A stretch of 41,083 bases of DNA from an uncultured Lachnospiraceae bacterium (GTDB lineage Bacteria > Bacillota > Clostridia > Lachnospirales > Lachnospiraceae): NCBI GenBank assembly GCA_900548905.1, contig URMK01000063.1, positions 1 to 41,083 on the forward strand. Direction: 5' to 3'. This document shows positions 1-8,418 of this stretch, one piece after another. Made by a program: the position numbers and the translations under genes. How positions within the stretch are numbered: position 1 is the stretch's first letter; each line of letters opens with the position of its first letter. The notes below the pieces were generated by a model. That model had not been told where the DNA came from. It searched no databases and was given only the letters and a program-made list of their open reading frames with translations.

Positions 1-144
1 CCACCCTCTCCCCCCTCATTTCTCCACCCCACCTTCCCGCTATCTATCGCCAGCTTTCCCCACCTTTCGCCATATTTCGCCCTCTCATCCTGCGATAATC
101 CCCGAAAAAACACGATACACCGCCTTTTATGCGACGAAAGAAGG
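1..144. other. pyrimidine-rich noncoding stretch
   Basis: This stretch upstream of the first promoter is strongly C/T-rich on the plus strand and repeats short TTCGCC/ATCGCC words around 45-85. I see no open frame with a ribosome site on either strand and no convincing hairpin. It may be the tail of an intergenic region that begins outside the window. Confidence 0.4.
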
Positions 145-172
145 TTGCCATAAATTGTCATTCTTATATAAT
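145..172 (+). promoter_or_regulatory. SigA-type promoter of the Spo0A-like gene
   Basis: TTGCCA (145-150), a 16-base spacer and a perfect TATAAT (167-172). Transcription would begin near 179, which rules out the ATG at 175 as a start and points to the ATG at 226. Confidence 0.65.
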
Positions 173-225
173 TAATGCAGGAAGAGACAGAAAGAAAAAG
201 ATTTCTGTTGGAATGGAGGATATAT

Positions 226-753
226 ATGGAACAGTTACGCATGAGTGCAGGAAAAGACAACGAAAGAGTGGTGCAGATTCTCACGGATCTGATGAAGACG
301 AATAAAGAATTCCAGATAATGATAACCGTACCGGCGTCCGGTACCTCATCTTTATCAGAGATAACAAAAGAGGAAGAAGCCGCCGCCAAACCTGCCGCTG
401 CCCACAACCTGGAAAAGGATGTAACGGACATGATTCATGAAATCGGCGTTCCCGCCCATATCAAAGGCTACCAATACCTGCGCGAAGCCATCATGATGTC
501 TGTGGAAGATATAGAGATGCTCAATTCCATCACCAAAATCCTGTACCCTACAATAGCTAAGAAATACCAGACTACACCCAGCCGTGTGGAGCGTGCGATC
601 AGACATGCTATCGAAGTGGCATGGAGCCGGGGAAAGATGGAAACACTGGATTCCCTCTTTGGCTATACCATCAATACCGGCAAAGGGAAACCGACAAATT
701 CCGAGTTCATTGCCCTCATTGCAGACAAAATAAGGCTTCAATATAAAATTTAA
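226..753 (+). CDS. Receiver-less Spo0A C-terminal domain protein
   Basis: A 175-residue DNA-binding protein. Residues about 62-175 match the Spo0A effector domain, with the hallmark segments HEIGVPAHIKGY (71-82), SITKILYP (101-108), the recognition helix SRVERAIRHAIEVAW (119-133) and KPTNSEFIA (155-163). Spo0A is the master sporulation regulator and normally carries an N-terminal receiver with a phosphorylated Asp. Here the first 60 residues are a short charged leader with no receiver motifs, so phosphorelay control is not possible by the usual route. The start at 226 has GGAGGA at 215-220. An in-frame ATG at 175 lies upstream of the expected transcript start. It lies 81 bases before glgA, which has its own -10. 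The DNA-binding domain is secure. Whether it activates, represses or competes with Spo0A is inference. Confidence 0.85.
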   Translation: MEQLRMSAGKDNERVVQILTDLMKTNKEFQIMITVPASGTSSLSEITKEEEAAAKPAAAHNLEKDVTDMIHEIGVPAHIKGYQYLREAIMMSVEDIEMLNSITKILYPTIAKKYQTTPSRVERAIRHAIEVAWSRGKMETLDSLFGYTINTGKGKPTNSEFIALIADKIRLQYKI

Positions 754-755
754 CC

Positions 756-784
756 TTTTATTAAATGCCGTAATGATGTATAAT
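756..784 (+). promoter_or_regulatory. Putative glgA promoter
   Basis: A perfect TATAAT at 779-784 lies about 50 bases before the glgA start. The -35 (TTTTAT, 756-761) is weak. Confidence 0.4.
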
Positions 785-834
785 ATCTGTAAGCCCAGCA
801 GGGAAGGTATTAAGAAATTACGGGAGGATTCAGC

Positions 835-2280
835 ATGAAGAAAATTTTATTTGTGGCCTCGGAAGGCGTACCGTTCATAAAGACAGGCGGTTTGGCGGAT
901 GTAGTAGGTTCACTGCCCAAATGCATCGATAAGAAATATTATGACGTACGTGTAATCTTGCCCAAATATGTATGTATGTCCCAGGAAATGAAGGACAGAC
1001 TGAATTACAAAACCCATTTTTATATGGATTTCCATTGGCAGAACCAATATGTGGGGATCCTGGAAGCCGAATATGACGGAGTAAAGTACTATTTTATAGA
1101 TAATGAATTTTATTTCAACGGTTTCAAACCATATTGTGATAACGCATTGTTCGAAATTGAGAAATTCGCATTTTTCTCCAAAGCGGCACTCTCCATCCTC
1201 CCGGTCATTGATTTCCGCCCTGACTTAATTCACTGCCATGACTGGCAGACGGGGCTCGTTCCCGTTTATCTTCATGAGCGGTTCCAGGGAAGCGATTTCT
1301 ATCGCGGAATTAAGACGGCAATGACGATCCATAATCTGAAATTCCAGGGGAAATGGAGCATTAAGGAGGTACAGGATATCACAGGTCTGCCAATGTCATT
1401 TTTTACGCCGGATAAGCTGGAGGCTTATAAAGATGCCAATCTGCTTAAGGGCGGCATTGTTTACGCCGACGCGGTTACTACCGTAAGCGACACCTATGCG
1501 GAAGAGATTAAGACCCCTTTCTACGGAGAAGCGCTGGACGGCCTGCTCCGCGCACGCAGCGGTGATCTGAGAGGAATCGTAAACGGTATCGATTATGAGG
1601 AATACAATCCCGAAACGGATAAGTATATAACGCATCCCTTTAATGCTGTCAATTTCCGCAAAGAGAAAATAAAAAATAAACGTGCCCTTCAGGCTGATTT
1701 CGGTCTGAATCAGGATGATAAGGCGATGGTAATCGGCGTTGTATCAAGGCTGACCGATCAGAAGGGCTTTGATCTCGTCGCTTATGCCATGGATGAACTC
1801 TGTCAGGACAATATCCAGATTATGGTGCTTGGAACAGGCGAAGAACAATATGAAAACATGTTCCGCCACTATGCATGGAAGTATTCCGGCAAGGTATCCG
1901 CACAGATTTATTATTCGGAAGCTGTATCCCACAGGGTATATGCTTCCTGTGACGCTTTCTTGATGCCATCCCTTTTTGAACCCTGCGGACTCAGCCAGTT
2001 AATTGCCCTGCGTTACGGGACCGTCCCTATTGTAAGGGAGACCGGCGGGCTGAAGGATACGGTACTGCCTTATAATGAATTCGAAAGTTCGGGCACCGGT
2101 TTCAGCTTTATGAATTATAATGCCCATGAAATGCTGGGTGCCATCCGGTATGCGGAACGGATTTTCTATGATAAAAAGAGAGAATGGAATAAGATAGTGG
2201 ACAGAGGAATGGCCGCTGATTTTTCCTGGCAGGTATCTGCAACAAAATACCAGGAAATGTATGATTGGCTGATTGGATAA
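835..2280 (+). CDS. glgA: Glycogen synthase (ADP-glucose type)
   Basis: GlgA transfers glucose from ADP-glucose to the growing alpha-1,4-glucan in cytoplasmic glycogen synthesis. The 481-residue length is normal for the GT5 family. The N-terminal sugar-nucleotide binding loop KTGGLADVVGSLP is at residues 16-28, and the C-terminal GT-B motif FEPCGLSQ followed by a GTVPIVRETGGL stretch is at about 380-405. The ribosome site GGGAGG (822-827) is well placed. It stands alone, with no glgB, glgC, glgD or glgP in the window, and a hairpin follows at 2327. The identification is secure. Confidence 0.97.
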   Translation: MKKILFVASEGVPFIKTGGLADVVGSLPKCIDKKYYDVRVILPKYVCMSQEMKDRLNYKTHFYMDFHWQNQYVGILEAEYDGVKYYFIDNEFYFNGFKPYCDNALFEIEKFAFFSKAALSILPVIDFRPDLIHCHDWQTGLVPVYLHERFQGSDFYRGIKTAMTIHNLKFQGKWSIKEVQDITGLPMSFFTPDKLEAYKDANLLKGGIVYADAVTTVSDTYAEEIKTPFYGEALDGLLRARSGDLRGIVNGIDYEEYNPETDKYITHPFNAVNFRKEKIKNKRALQADFGLNQDDKAMVIGVVSRLTDQKGFDLVAYAMDELCQDNIQIMVLGTGEEQYENMFRHYAWKYSGKVSAQIYYSEAVSHRVYASCDAFLMPSLFEPCGLSQLIALRYGTVPIVRETGGLKDTVLPYNEFESSGTGFSFMNYNAHEMLGAIRYAERIFYDKKREWNKIVDRGMAADFSWQVSATKYQEMYDWLIG

Positions 2281-2326
2281 GGATTTTCAGATTTTGTATG
2301 AGATGCATAAGTATTAATAAGGGGGG

Positions 2327-2370
2327 AAACCATCCGGGCCGGTTGAAAAAACCGGTTCCGGATGGTTTTC
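2327..2370 (+). terminator. Terminator after glgA
   Basis: AAACCATCCGG (2327-2337) pairs with CCGGATGGTTT (2358-2368). An inner CCGGTT/AACCGG extends the stem, and a short T run follows. Confidence 0.65.
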
Positions 2371-2438
2371 GTACGTTTAAAAACCTTCTCATTGGGAAGG
2401 ATAAAAAATAGAATAAAACAGAGAGGAAAGGAAATCAT

Positions 2439-3341
2439 ATGAAAAAAATTATGTGTCTGGCATTGACTGCAGCCCTGCTGTTCACGGGCTGTACGGGAAA
2501 ATCAGATGAGGAAAGCGCTGGAACCGCGGGACAAGCAGAAAGCAGTACAGTACAGGAAACCACAAGTCCCTCAGAAACCACGCAGGCAGCCACACAGACG
2601 GCAGAGGAGGAAACGCAGACCCAGACTTCTTCGGAAGCCGGCAGCATGAAAGCAGGAGTGTATTCGTATCATCTGGAAACCGAAGAAAAGTCATGGTCTA
2701 CACAGAAAGGCCAGCTGGCGTGTACCGTTAAAATCCAATACCCGGTTTTTGAAGGGGATACGGAAGGCGAGAAAAAAATTAACGAATTTTACCAGGAGTG
2801 GATTTCCGGCAAAATGGAAGATTATGAAACGGATCCCGAATCCATTGTGGGCTATGCGCTTCAATACCGCACAGAGGAAGAAAATGCCCAGACGTCGGAA
2901 ACACAAGAAACAGAAACCTTTACCATGCCGCCCAGTGAAGAAGATTTTACGGTGGGCGGAGTAGTCGCACGGGATAATATAATATCTGTATTCCATGAAT
3001 CCTATACCTATGAAGGAGGCGCACATGGTATGCCGGGAAGGCTTAATTTCCTTTTTGATTCGGAAACGGGAAAAGAATTGACCTTGTCCGGTCTGATTAA
3101 CAAATCTGGTGATGAACTGAATACCCTGGTAAGAGGAAAATTCCTGGAATTGGTAGAAAAAGATACGGAAAACAGATTTTTTGAAGACGCAGCGGAGACA
3201 TTGAACGCAAAAACGGATTTCATTGATTCCTATTACCTCAATGAGGAAGGTGTGGTATTTTATTCCTCCCCTTATGAAATCGCACCTTATGCGGCAGGTT
3301 ATACGGAAGTAACTATTCCTTATGCGGATTTGGGTATGTAA
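2439..3341 (+). CDS. Lipoprotein with DUF4163/DUF3298-like domain
   Basis: A 300-residue secreted lipoprotein. A signal peptide ends in a lipobox (LFTGC, Cys 18), followed by a Thr/Ser/Glu/Gln-rich linker to about residue 70. The globular part carries an N-terminal half with VKIQYPVFEGD and EKKINEFYQEW, and a C-terminal half with YTYEGGAHGMPG and the FLFDSETGKELTLSGLI stretch. This layout is characteristic of DUF4163-DUF3298 modules found in RsiV-type anti-sigma factors and PdaC-type deacetylases. No deacetylase domain and no anti-sigma segment are present, so a binding or sensing role at the membrane surface is the most that can be proposed. A ribosome site AGGAAAGGA lies just upstream. Confidence 0.75.
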   Translation: MKKIMCLALTAALLFTGCTGKSDEESAGTAGQAESSTVQETTSPSETTQAATQTAEEETQTQTSSEAGSMKAGVYSYHLETEEKSWSTQKGQLACTVKIQYPVFEGDTEGEKKINEFYQEWISGKMEDYETDPESIVGYALQYRTEEENAQTSETQETETFTMPPSEEDFTVGGVVARDNIISVFHESYTYEGGAHGMPGRLNFLFDSETGKELTLSGLINKSGDELNTLVRGKFLELVEKDTENRFFEDAAETLNAKTDFIDSYYLNEEGVVFYSSPYEIAPYAAGYTEVTIPYADLGM

Positions 3342-3415
3342 AAACTTGCCGGTATATTCTCGTTCATGAATGCGCACAATATAAAGGCAGAAGCAAAATG
3401 AATGGAGGTATGGAC

Positions 3416-3601
3416 ATGGCAAATTTATCAGAACTCGATCTTCAGAACCTGCGCCATCTGATTGGCGGTTATGACACTTCTCATTGCAAAATGAAGGAAT
3501 ACGCTTCCTGTGCAGAGGACACGAAAGTAAAGCAGTTCTTTGAACAGGGTGCAAAATCCGCAATGGAAAATAAACAGCAGCTTATGAAATTTTTGCAGTA
3601 A
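3416..3601 (+). CDS. Small coat-associated protein
   Basis: A 61-residue helical protein (MANLSELDLQNLRHLIGG...), with Cys residues in the middle and a helix ending in KQQLMKFL. It resembles small spore-coat-associated proteins that clostridia encode just before CotF-like proteins. The start at 3416 is preferred because GGAGG (3404-3408) is 7 bases away. In-frame ATGs at 3398 and 3410 lie before or too close to that site. It is 14 bases upstream of the next gene, so the two are surely cotranscribed. The spore assignment is by resemblance and neighbour. Confidence 0.7.
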   Translation: MANLSELDLQNLRHLIGGYDTSHCKMKEYASCAEDTKVKQFFEQGAKSAMENKQQLMKFLQ

Positions 3602-3615
3602 GGAGGAGAATAACC

Positions 3616-3873
3616 ATGATGCAGGAAAAAACAATGGTATCTGATACTCTGGCAGGTATTAACGGTGAACTTGTCAGATTTGGGGAAATGATTCCTCAGA
3701 CAGAAAATAAAGAACTGAAAAGCGCTTTGAAGCAGATGCGTACAGCATGTGAGCAGTCCCAGGAGCAGCTTTACCAGATCGCAAGGGATAAGTCCTATTA
3801 TGTACCGGCCCAGAAGGCCAGCCAGGAAGAAATTGACCATGTAAAGGGTCTGTTTACTTCAGGAACACTGTAG
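3616..3873 (+). CDS. CotF-like spore coat protein
   Basis: An 85-residue protein with two predicted helices (MVSDTLAGINGELVRFGEM and LKSALKQMRTACEQSQEQLYQIA), followed by a YYVPAQKASQEEIDHVKGLF tail. The tail and helix pattern are typical of the CotF family of coat proteins. AGGAGGAG (3601-3608) supports the start; a second ATG is at 3619. It forms a two-gene unit with the preceding small protein and ends in a strong terminator. It is probably expressed late in sporulation, but I could not identify a convincing SigE, SigG or SigK promoter upstream. Confidence 0.75.
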   Translation: MMQEKTMVSDTLAGINGELVRFGEMIPQTENKELKSALKQMRTACEQSQEQLYQIARDKSYYVPAQKASQEEIDHVKGLFTSGTL

Positions 3874-3882
3874 GAAAAGCTG

Positions 3883-3926
3883 AAAAAGCCATTGCGCGGC
3901 ATAAACGCCGTACAATGGCTTTTTTT
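3883..3926. terminator. Bidirectional terminator
   Basis: AAAAAGCCATTG (3883-3894) pairs with its complement at 3913-3924, with an inner CGGC/GCCG. It is flanked by T runs on both strands, so it serves the coat genes (+) and the GNAT gene (-) that converge here. Confidence 0.85.
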
Positions 3927-4663
3927 CAGGGAAGCCAGAGCTTCATATTTTTATCAAACACAGAACGCGGGAAAACGGAAAGATAAAAATCTGTAATATC
4001 CTGCAAAAATGCTTCGTCTCCTTCCGGTTCTCGATTCCTTTTCCTGCCGCCGGCTGAACGAATGCTGTCCACACCGGGATCCTCGGCAGAACGAATGCTG
4101 TCCGCACCGGGATCCTCGGCAGGAGAAACGCTATCCGTTCCGACAGCCTCGACAAAACCATCTTCCGTTCCAACATCTCCAGAGGAGGGAAGCCAGAGCA
4201 TTCGGTAGGTTACTCCAAACAGACAGGCACGTACTTGGGTAAGAAAAGCACCGTTTCTTTGATAAAAACCGATTCTTCTTCTCCGAAGCGACTTTTCCTC
4301 GCCGGAGGAGGCGGTATCAGGGTCTTCGCATTCCAGGTAGCATCCGGGGAAATCCGTCTGCTTTCTCATATTCTGCAGAAAAATACTGCCAAACCCCTTG
4401 TTCCTCTGTTCCTCCAGAAAAGCATAATAATCCAATAGCATTTTCCTTTTTTCTGCATCATGCAGCAACAGGGCATATCCCAGAAGCGATTCCGTTTCCC
4501 CTTTCCGGGAAAACAAACCATAGCCCGAATACTGTTTCCGATCGATCAGGCTGCGTATGGAAGAGAGCGGTTTGAGCTCATCGAACGGAAAATGGGAAGA
4601 ACCCCAGGTTTCATAAACAGTTAGAATTTCATCCTGTTTTAATGGTCTGCAAATTTTTTTCAT
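3926..4663 (-). CDS. GNAT-family N-acetyltransferase
   Basis: A 245-residue protein. The acetyl-CoA binding motif of the GNAT fold is visible in YAFLEEQRNKGFGSIFLQNM (about residues 80-99), with the acceptor-side strand YLECEDPDTASS after it and the usual FYQRNGAF strand-helix later. The substrate is unknown. Between about residues 168 and 203 there is an inserted low-complexity segment of 11-residue repeats (consensus ADSIRSAEDPG), encoded by three 33-base units at 4056-4154. The start has AAGGAAAGG upstream. It follows rqcH by only 32 bases, so it is likely read with it. Confidence 0.8.
   Translation of the reverse strand: MKKICRPLKQDEILTVYETWGSSHFPFDELKPLSSIRSLIDRKQYSGYGLFSRKGETESLLGYALLLHDAEKRKMLLDYYAFLEEQRNKGFGSIFLQNMRKQTDFPGCYLECEDPDTASSGEEKSLRRRRIGFYQRNGAFLTQVRACLFGVTYRMLWLPSSGDVGTEDGFVEAVGTDSVSPAEDPGADSIRSAEDPGVDSIRSAGGRKRNREPEGDEAFLQDITDFYLSVFPRSVFDKNMKLWLP
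4056..4154. repeat. Three 33-base tandem repeats inside the GNAT gene
   Basis: Units 4056-4088 and 4089-4121 differ at a single base; unit 4122-4154 is degenerate. They keep frame and encode 11-residue repeats, so copy number could vary without breaking the gene. Confidence 0.85.
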
Positions 4664-4695
4664 AATTGGGACCTTTCCTTATTCCTGCGGGTATT

Positions 4696-6432
4696 TTACT
4701 CAAGCTGCTGTAAAGCGGTGATATCGGAGTCTATCATCATGGAATAATTGGTATAGTATACCACAAAGCCGGGTTTCCCGCCGCCGGGCTTCTTCACATT
4801 CTTTTTCTCCGTATAATCGATCTCCACCTTTTCCTGGCCGCGCCCTTTGGAATAATGGGCCGCAAGACGTGCCGCATCTTCAAAAGTGCTGTCAGGGAGT
4901 TCCTCACCACGGGATTTCACTACCACATGGGAGCCGGGGATCCCTTTGGCATGGAACCACCAATCGTTGCCTGTGGCAAACTTGAAGGTTAACTCATCAT
5001 TTTGGAAATTATTTTTTCCTACATATATATCATATCCGTCGCCGCTCAGATAATGAAAGGGACGGCTTGTGATTTTTACTTTTTTTGTTCCGCCTTTTCT
5101 TCGGATATAGCCGCTTTCTATCAATTCTTCTTTGATTTGTACCAGATCCTCTTCCTTCAGGGCGATATCCAGTGAGTTGCTGATGGATTCCAGATGCTCG
5201 ATTTCCGTTTTTGTTTCCAGTGTGAGCTGGGATAAGGCTTCATAGGTCCTTTTCAGTTTATTATATTTGTCAAAATATTTTTTTGCATTTTCTCCCGGCG
5301 TTAGAGTGGGATCCAGAGGAATGGTAATCTCTTCATTGGTATAATAATTCAATGCCGCCAGGGAACGGGAACCTGGCGCCGCATCATAGCCGTAAGTGTT
5401 CAGCAATTCGCCGTAAACCCGGTATTTATCTCTTTTTTCCGTATCCTGCATCTGTTTCAGCTGCAGATCATATTTTTTTACATTACGTTCAAGCGCAGTT
5501 GATACGATCCGGCGCAGATCGGAGGAACGCTGACGGATGCGGGTTATGGTATTTTTTTCTGCATAATAATCCTCAAGCAGCCGGGATATGGAGTCATAGT
5601 CCTTCCTTGCACTTTCAGGATAAGAGGTGAGCCGCAGGGCGGCATACTCCGACGGCGCGTTGTTTTCATACACAATACATGGCGCAAAACTGCCGGCACG
5701 CACCGAATCCATGATTTCCTGAAAGCAGCGGAAGAGGGTTTCCCTGCCTGCTTCGTCCAGGGCCGCTGTGGAAAATTCCGCGTTTCCTCCCGCCCGGTAA
5801 CAGATTTCATGAGCTATTGCGGGAGACAGGCCGGTGAAGCTGGTATACAGCGCCTTGAAGCAAGGCATGCCGGCTGCGGACAAGCGTGCCGTAAAGGTTT
5901 CCCTGGTTACGGAAAGTGGATTTTCTTTATCCTGTGTATGAGGAATAAAATATTCCTTGCCGGGAAGAACCTCACGCACCGAGCTTACCAGTCCTGAAAT
6001 ATGCTTGATACTGTCGATAATGGTGCCTGACGGGCTGCTGAAAATAATGTTGCTGTGTTTGCCCATCAGTTCCACAATTAGCAGTTTCCTGCAAAGATCG
6101 CCCATTTCATCAAGATGCTCAATTTCAAAATTCAGAATACGCTCCATCCCCGGCTGGGTAATGCTTATTATTTTCCCGTTCTGAATATGCTTGCGCAGCA
6201 GCATGCAGAAATTGGGTGCGGTCATCGGACTGGGTTTGTTTTTTTCTGTCAGATAAATAAGGGGCAGAGATGCCGAGGCGGAAATAGTAAGCCGGTGCTG
6301 TGCCCCATTGTTTTTTATGGTAAGCAGAAGCTCATCCGGTTCAGGCTGGGCGATTTTGAAGATACGTCCTCCGCTCAGCGTATCCTCCAGTTCTTTTCTT
6401 ATATTAGCAATGGTTATGCCGTCAAATGCCAT
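4696..6432 (-). CDS. rqcH: Rqc2/RqcH homologue (NFACT protein)
   Basis: RqcH binds stalled 50S-peptidyl-tRNA complexes and recruits tRNA-Ala to add C-terminal alanine tails that mark the nascent chain for degradation. The protein has 578 residues, the normal length: NFACT-N (1-200), a long central coiled coil (about 290-430) and the C-terminal NFACT-R domain with WWFHAKGIPGSHVVV. Position 97-98 is Glu-Arg, where the B. subtilis protein has the Asp-Arg pair needed for tRNA selection, a conservative change. The start at 6432 (MAFDGITIANIRKEL) has AGAAAGGAC upstream; a 50-residue upstream extension of the frame is not coding-like. It is also annotated in databases as a fibronectin-binding protein, a historical name. 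Confidence 0.93.
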   Translation of the reverse strand: MAFDGITIANIRKELEDTLSGGRIFKIAQPEPDELLLTIKNNGAQHRLTISASASLPLIYLTEKNKPSPMTAPNFCMLLRKHIQNGKIISITQPGMERILNFEIEHLDEMGDLCRKLLIVELMGKHSNIIFSSPSGTIIDSIKHISGLVSSVREVLPGKEYFIPHTQDKENPLSVTRETFTARLSAAGMPCFKALYTSFTGLSPAIAHEICYRAGGNAEFSTAALDEAGRETLFRCFQEIMDSVRAGSFAPCIVYENNAPSEYAALRLTSYPESARKDYDSISRLLEDYYAEKNTITRIRQRSSDLRRIVSTALERNVKKYDLQLKQMQDTEKRDKYRVYGELLNTYGYDAAPGSRSLAALNYYTNEEITIPLDPTLTPGENAKKYFDKYNKLKRTYEALSQLTLETKTEIEHLESISNSLDIALKEEDLVQIKEELIESGYIRRKGGTKKVKITSRPFHYLSGDGYDIYVGKNNFQNDELTFKFATGNDWWFHAKGIPGSHVVVKSRGEELPDSTFEDAARLAAHYSKGRGQEKVEIDYTEKKNVKKPGGGKPGFVVYYTNYSMMIDSDITALQQLE

Positions 6433-6455
6433 ACAAAAGTCCTTTCTGCGGGAAA

Positions 6456-6485
6456 AACACAGCCGCGTGTAATACCGGCTGTGTT
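6456..6485 (-). terminator. Terminator-like hairpin in the rqcH leader
   Basis: On the minus strand AACACAGCCG and CGGCTGTGTT form a perfect 10-base stem followed by TTTTT. It sits between the putative rqcH promoter and its start codon, so it may attenuate rqcH or simply terminate traX transcripts. Confidence 0.55.
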
Positions 6486-6517
6486 CTCTGTGCGGTAGAA
6501 TAAATGCTGTTGAATTC

Positions 6518-6546
6518 AGTATAGCAGAAGATGGAAAAGAGAACAA
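6518..6546 (-). promoter_or_regulatory. Putative rqcH promoter
   Basis: Read on the minus strand: TTGTTC (6546-6541), a 17-base spacer and TATACT (6523-6518), just after the end of the traX-like gene. Confidence 0.5.
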
Positions 6547-6550
6547 GTGC

Positions 6551-7282
6551 TCAGAAGCCAAGCAGGTAACGCACCAGGGCAATCAGTCCCAGATGAGCGG
6601 GATAAAAAACATAGAAAAACCATTTGGGAATTTTCAGGGAGGTGTTGGTATGCAGGAAAATCAGGGGAAGGGCAAGCAGGGCCCCTGCTTCAAAGCCGAT
6701 ATTATGTCCGCCAAGCACCAGATTCAAAGGATCCCCGGGGGATGCCATAAACAGGGCGGGGAGATAGGTCAGCGCGTACAGGCAGGCACCAAGAACCGGT
6801 TTCCTTCTGCAGAGATAGAATATGAGCATGAGGATGATGCCGGTATAGGAATAATCAAAATTCCACAGGGCAATAACCAGGAAGGCAAGGATAAAAAGCC
6901 ACCATTTCTTTTCTTTAAAGCCCCATACGGAAAGAAGGCTTATAAATAAAGTAAAGAAAATATTCCAGTTTGTCAGATTTCCCAGAATATCCTGGGGATT
7001 GAAGGCCAGTATCCAGAAGGGCTGGGAGATGATGGCGAACAGACCAAGCCTGCCCAGGTATCTGCGGATATTTTTGGTATAGAGCATGCCTACCGTCATG
7101 CAATAACAGAAGATTGGGAAGGCAAGACGGCCGAACCAACGGAAAACAGGGTATTCCGGGAAGAAAACACCTCCCATATGATCTATCAGCATGCTGATTA
7201 TGGCGATCAGCTTCAGGAAGTTTGTGTCCAGATTGGTAGCAAGGAGAGGCTTGCCGGGGCTTATGTTCGTATTTGTATTCAT
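6551..7282 (-). CDS. TraX family membrane protein
   Basis: A 243-residue polytopic membrane protein with about seven to eight hydrophobic segments. The N-terminal signature LKLIAIISMLIDHMGGVFFP, then FRWFGRLAFPIFCYCM, is the TraX/acyltransferase-like pattern. F-plasmid TraX acetylates pilin, but chromosomal relatives in Firmicutes have no conjugation partner and no assigned substrate; no pilus genes are present here. It is probably a membrane acyltransferase (inference). AGAAAGGTG precedes the start. It is the first gene of a minus-strand run with rqcH and the GNAT gene. Confidence 0.85.
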   Translation of the reverse strand: MNTNTNISPGKPLLATNLDTNFLKLIAIISMLIDHMGGVFFPEYPVFRWFGRLAFPIFCYCMTVGMLYTKNIRRYLGRLGLFAIISQPFWILAFNPQDILGNLTNWNIFFTLFISLLSVWGFKEKKWWLFILAFLVIALWNFDYSYTGIILMLIFYLCRRKPVLGACLYALTYLPALFMASPGDPLNLVLGGHNIGFEAGALLALPLIFLHTNTSLKIPKWFFYVFYPAHLGLIALVRYLLGF

Positions 7283-7437
7283 TGTTTATGCACCTTTCTT
7301 TGTTTGCTTTGATGGTATCATTATAGCGTTTTTGATGGAAAGGATATAGGAAGGGAAGTGTCAACTATTGCAGGGATTTTGTAAAGTTTGGTAAATCCGA
7401 TATAAACGGTAGATATAAACGGCAGAAAATGAAATCC

Positions 7438-7466
7438 TTGACTACTTTCGGAAGGTGCTTTATAAT
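7438..7466 (+). promoter_or_regulatory. SigA-type promoter of the yicC cluster
   Basis: TTGACT (7438-7443), a 17-base spacer and a perfect TATAAT (7461-7466), 40 bases before the yicC start. Confidence 0.85.
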
Positions 7467-7505
7467 AAAATGAATTATGGGAATGTATCTTCTGGAGGAA
7501 TACTG

Positions 7506-8384
7506 ATGATAAAAAGTATGACTGGCTTCGGCAGATGTGAGATCAGCGGGGCCGAGCGTAAATTTACTGTGGAAATGAAATCCGTGAACCACAGGTACCT
7601 GGATGTGAGCATTAAGATGCCGAAGAAACTGAATTTCTTCGAGTCATCCATACGGAGCCTTTTAAAGGAATATATCCAGAGAGGCAAAGTGGATGTGTTC
7701 ATATCTTATGAAGACTTTACAGAGAACAATGTTACTATTAAGTACAACAGGGATATCGCCGCTGAATATATGGAGTATCTGAACCGGATGGCCGGCGAGT
7801 TTTCCCTGGACAACGATATCAGGGTTTCTTCCTTATCCAGATTTCCCGAGGTTTTCTCCATGGAGGAGCAGAACATAGACGAAGAGGGAATATGGAAGAG
7901 CCTGGAGAAGGCCCTTCGCGGGGCGGCGGAAGGCCTGGCCCAGACAAGGCTTGCCGAAGGGGAGAACCTGAAACAGGATTTGACGTCCAAGCTGGACAGT
8001 ATGCTGGAGAGCGTGGCGTTTATTGAAGAACGTTCCCCTCAGATAATTGCGGAATACCGACAGACACTGCGGGATAAGGTAAAGGAACTTCTGGAAGATA
8101 CCCAGGTGGATGAGAACCGGCTGCTTATGGAAGTGACTATTTTTGCCGATAAAGTTTGTGTGGATGAAGAATTGGTCCGCCTGCGGAGCCATATCGAAAC
8201 GACAAGGGATGCCCTGATGACGGGCGGAAGCATTGGCAGAAAGCTGGACTTTATCGCTCAGGAAATGAACAGGGAAGCCAATACCATTCTTTCCAAGGCA
8301 AATGATCTGGAGACCTCCAACCGTGCCATAGAGCTGAAAACCGAGATTGAGAAGGTCAGGGAACAAATCCAGAATATTGAATAA
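7506..8384 (+). CDS. yicC: YicC/YloC family endoribonuclease
   Basis: A 292-residue YicC-family protein. It has the invariant N-terminus MIKSMTGFGR, the VNHRYLDVSIKMP strand and the C-terminal DUF1732 block that ends in GRKLDFIAQEMNREANTILSKA. E. coli YicC and B. subtilis YloC have been reported to cleave RNA; the in vivo targets are poorly known. The start at 7506 has GGAGGAA (7494-7500); a 17-residue upstream extension overlaps the promoter's downstream region. It is first in a compact yicC-remA-gmk-rpoZ series, an order widely conserved in Firmicutes. Confidence 0.95.
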   Translation: MIKSMTGFGRCEISGAERKFTVEMKSVNHRYLDVSIKMPKKLNFFESSIRSLLKEYIQRGKVDVFISYEDFTENNVTIKYNRDIAAEYMEYLNRMAGEFSLDNDIRVSSLSRFPEVFSMEEQNIDEEGIWKSLEKALRGAAEGLAQTRLAEGENLKQDLTSKLDSMLESVAFIEERSPQIIAEYRQTLRDKVKELLEDTQVDENRLLMEVTIFADKVCVDEELVRLRSHIETTRDALMTGGSIGRKLDFIAQEMNREANTILSKANDLETSNRAIELKTEIEKVREQIQNIE

Positions 8385-8418
8385 CGGCGGCGGGAGCCGT
8401 ATAGATCCGGAGGAAGAT

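Noticed and set aside
175..225. Upstream ATG for the Spo0A-like protein
   Set aside because: It lies upstream of the expected transcript start and lacks a ribosome site, whereas ATG 226 has GGAGGA.
3346..3382. SigE-like promoter before the coat genes (GGTATATT and CACAATAT)
   Set aside because: The spacing of 16 is too long and the -10 matches poorly; not enough to call.
2691..3563. 290-codon open frame on the minus strand
   Set aside because: It is antisense to the lipoprotein and the coat-like gene, with composition typical of a shadow frame.
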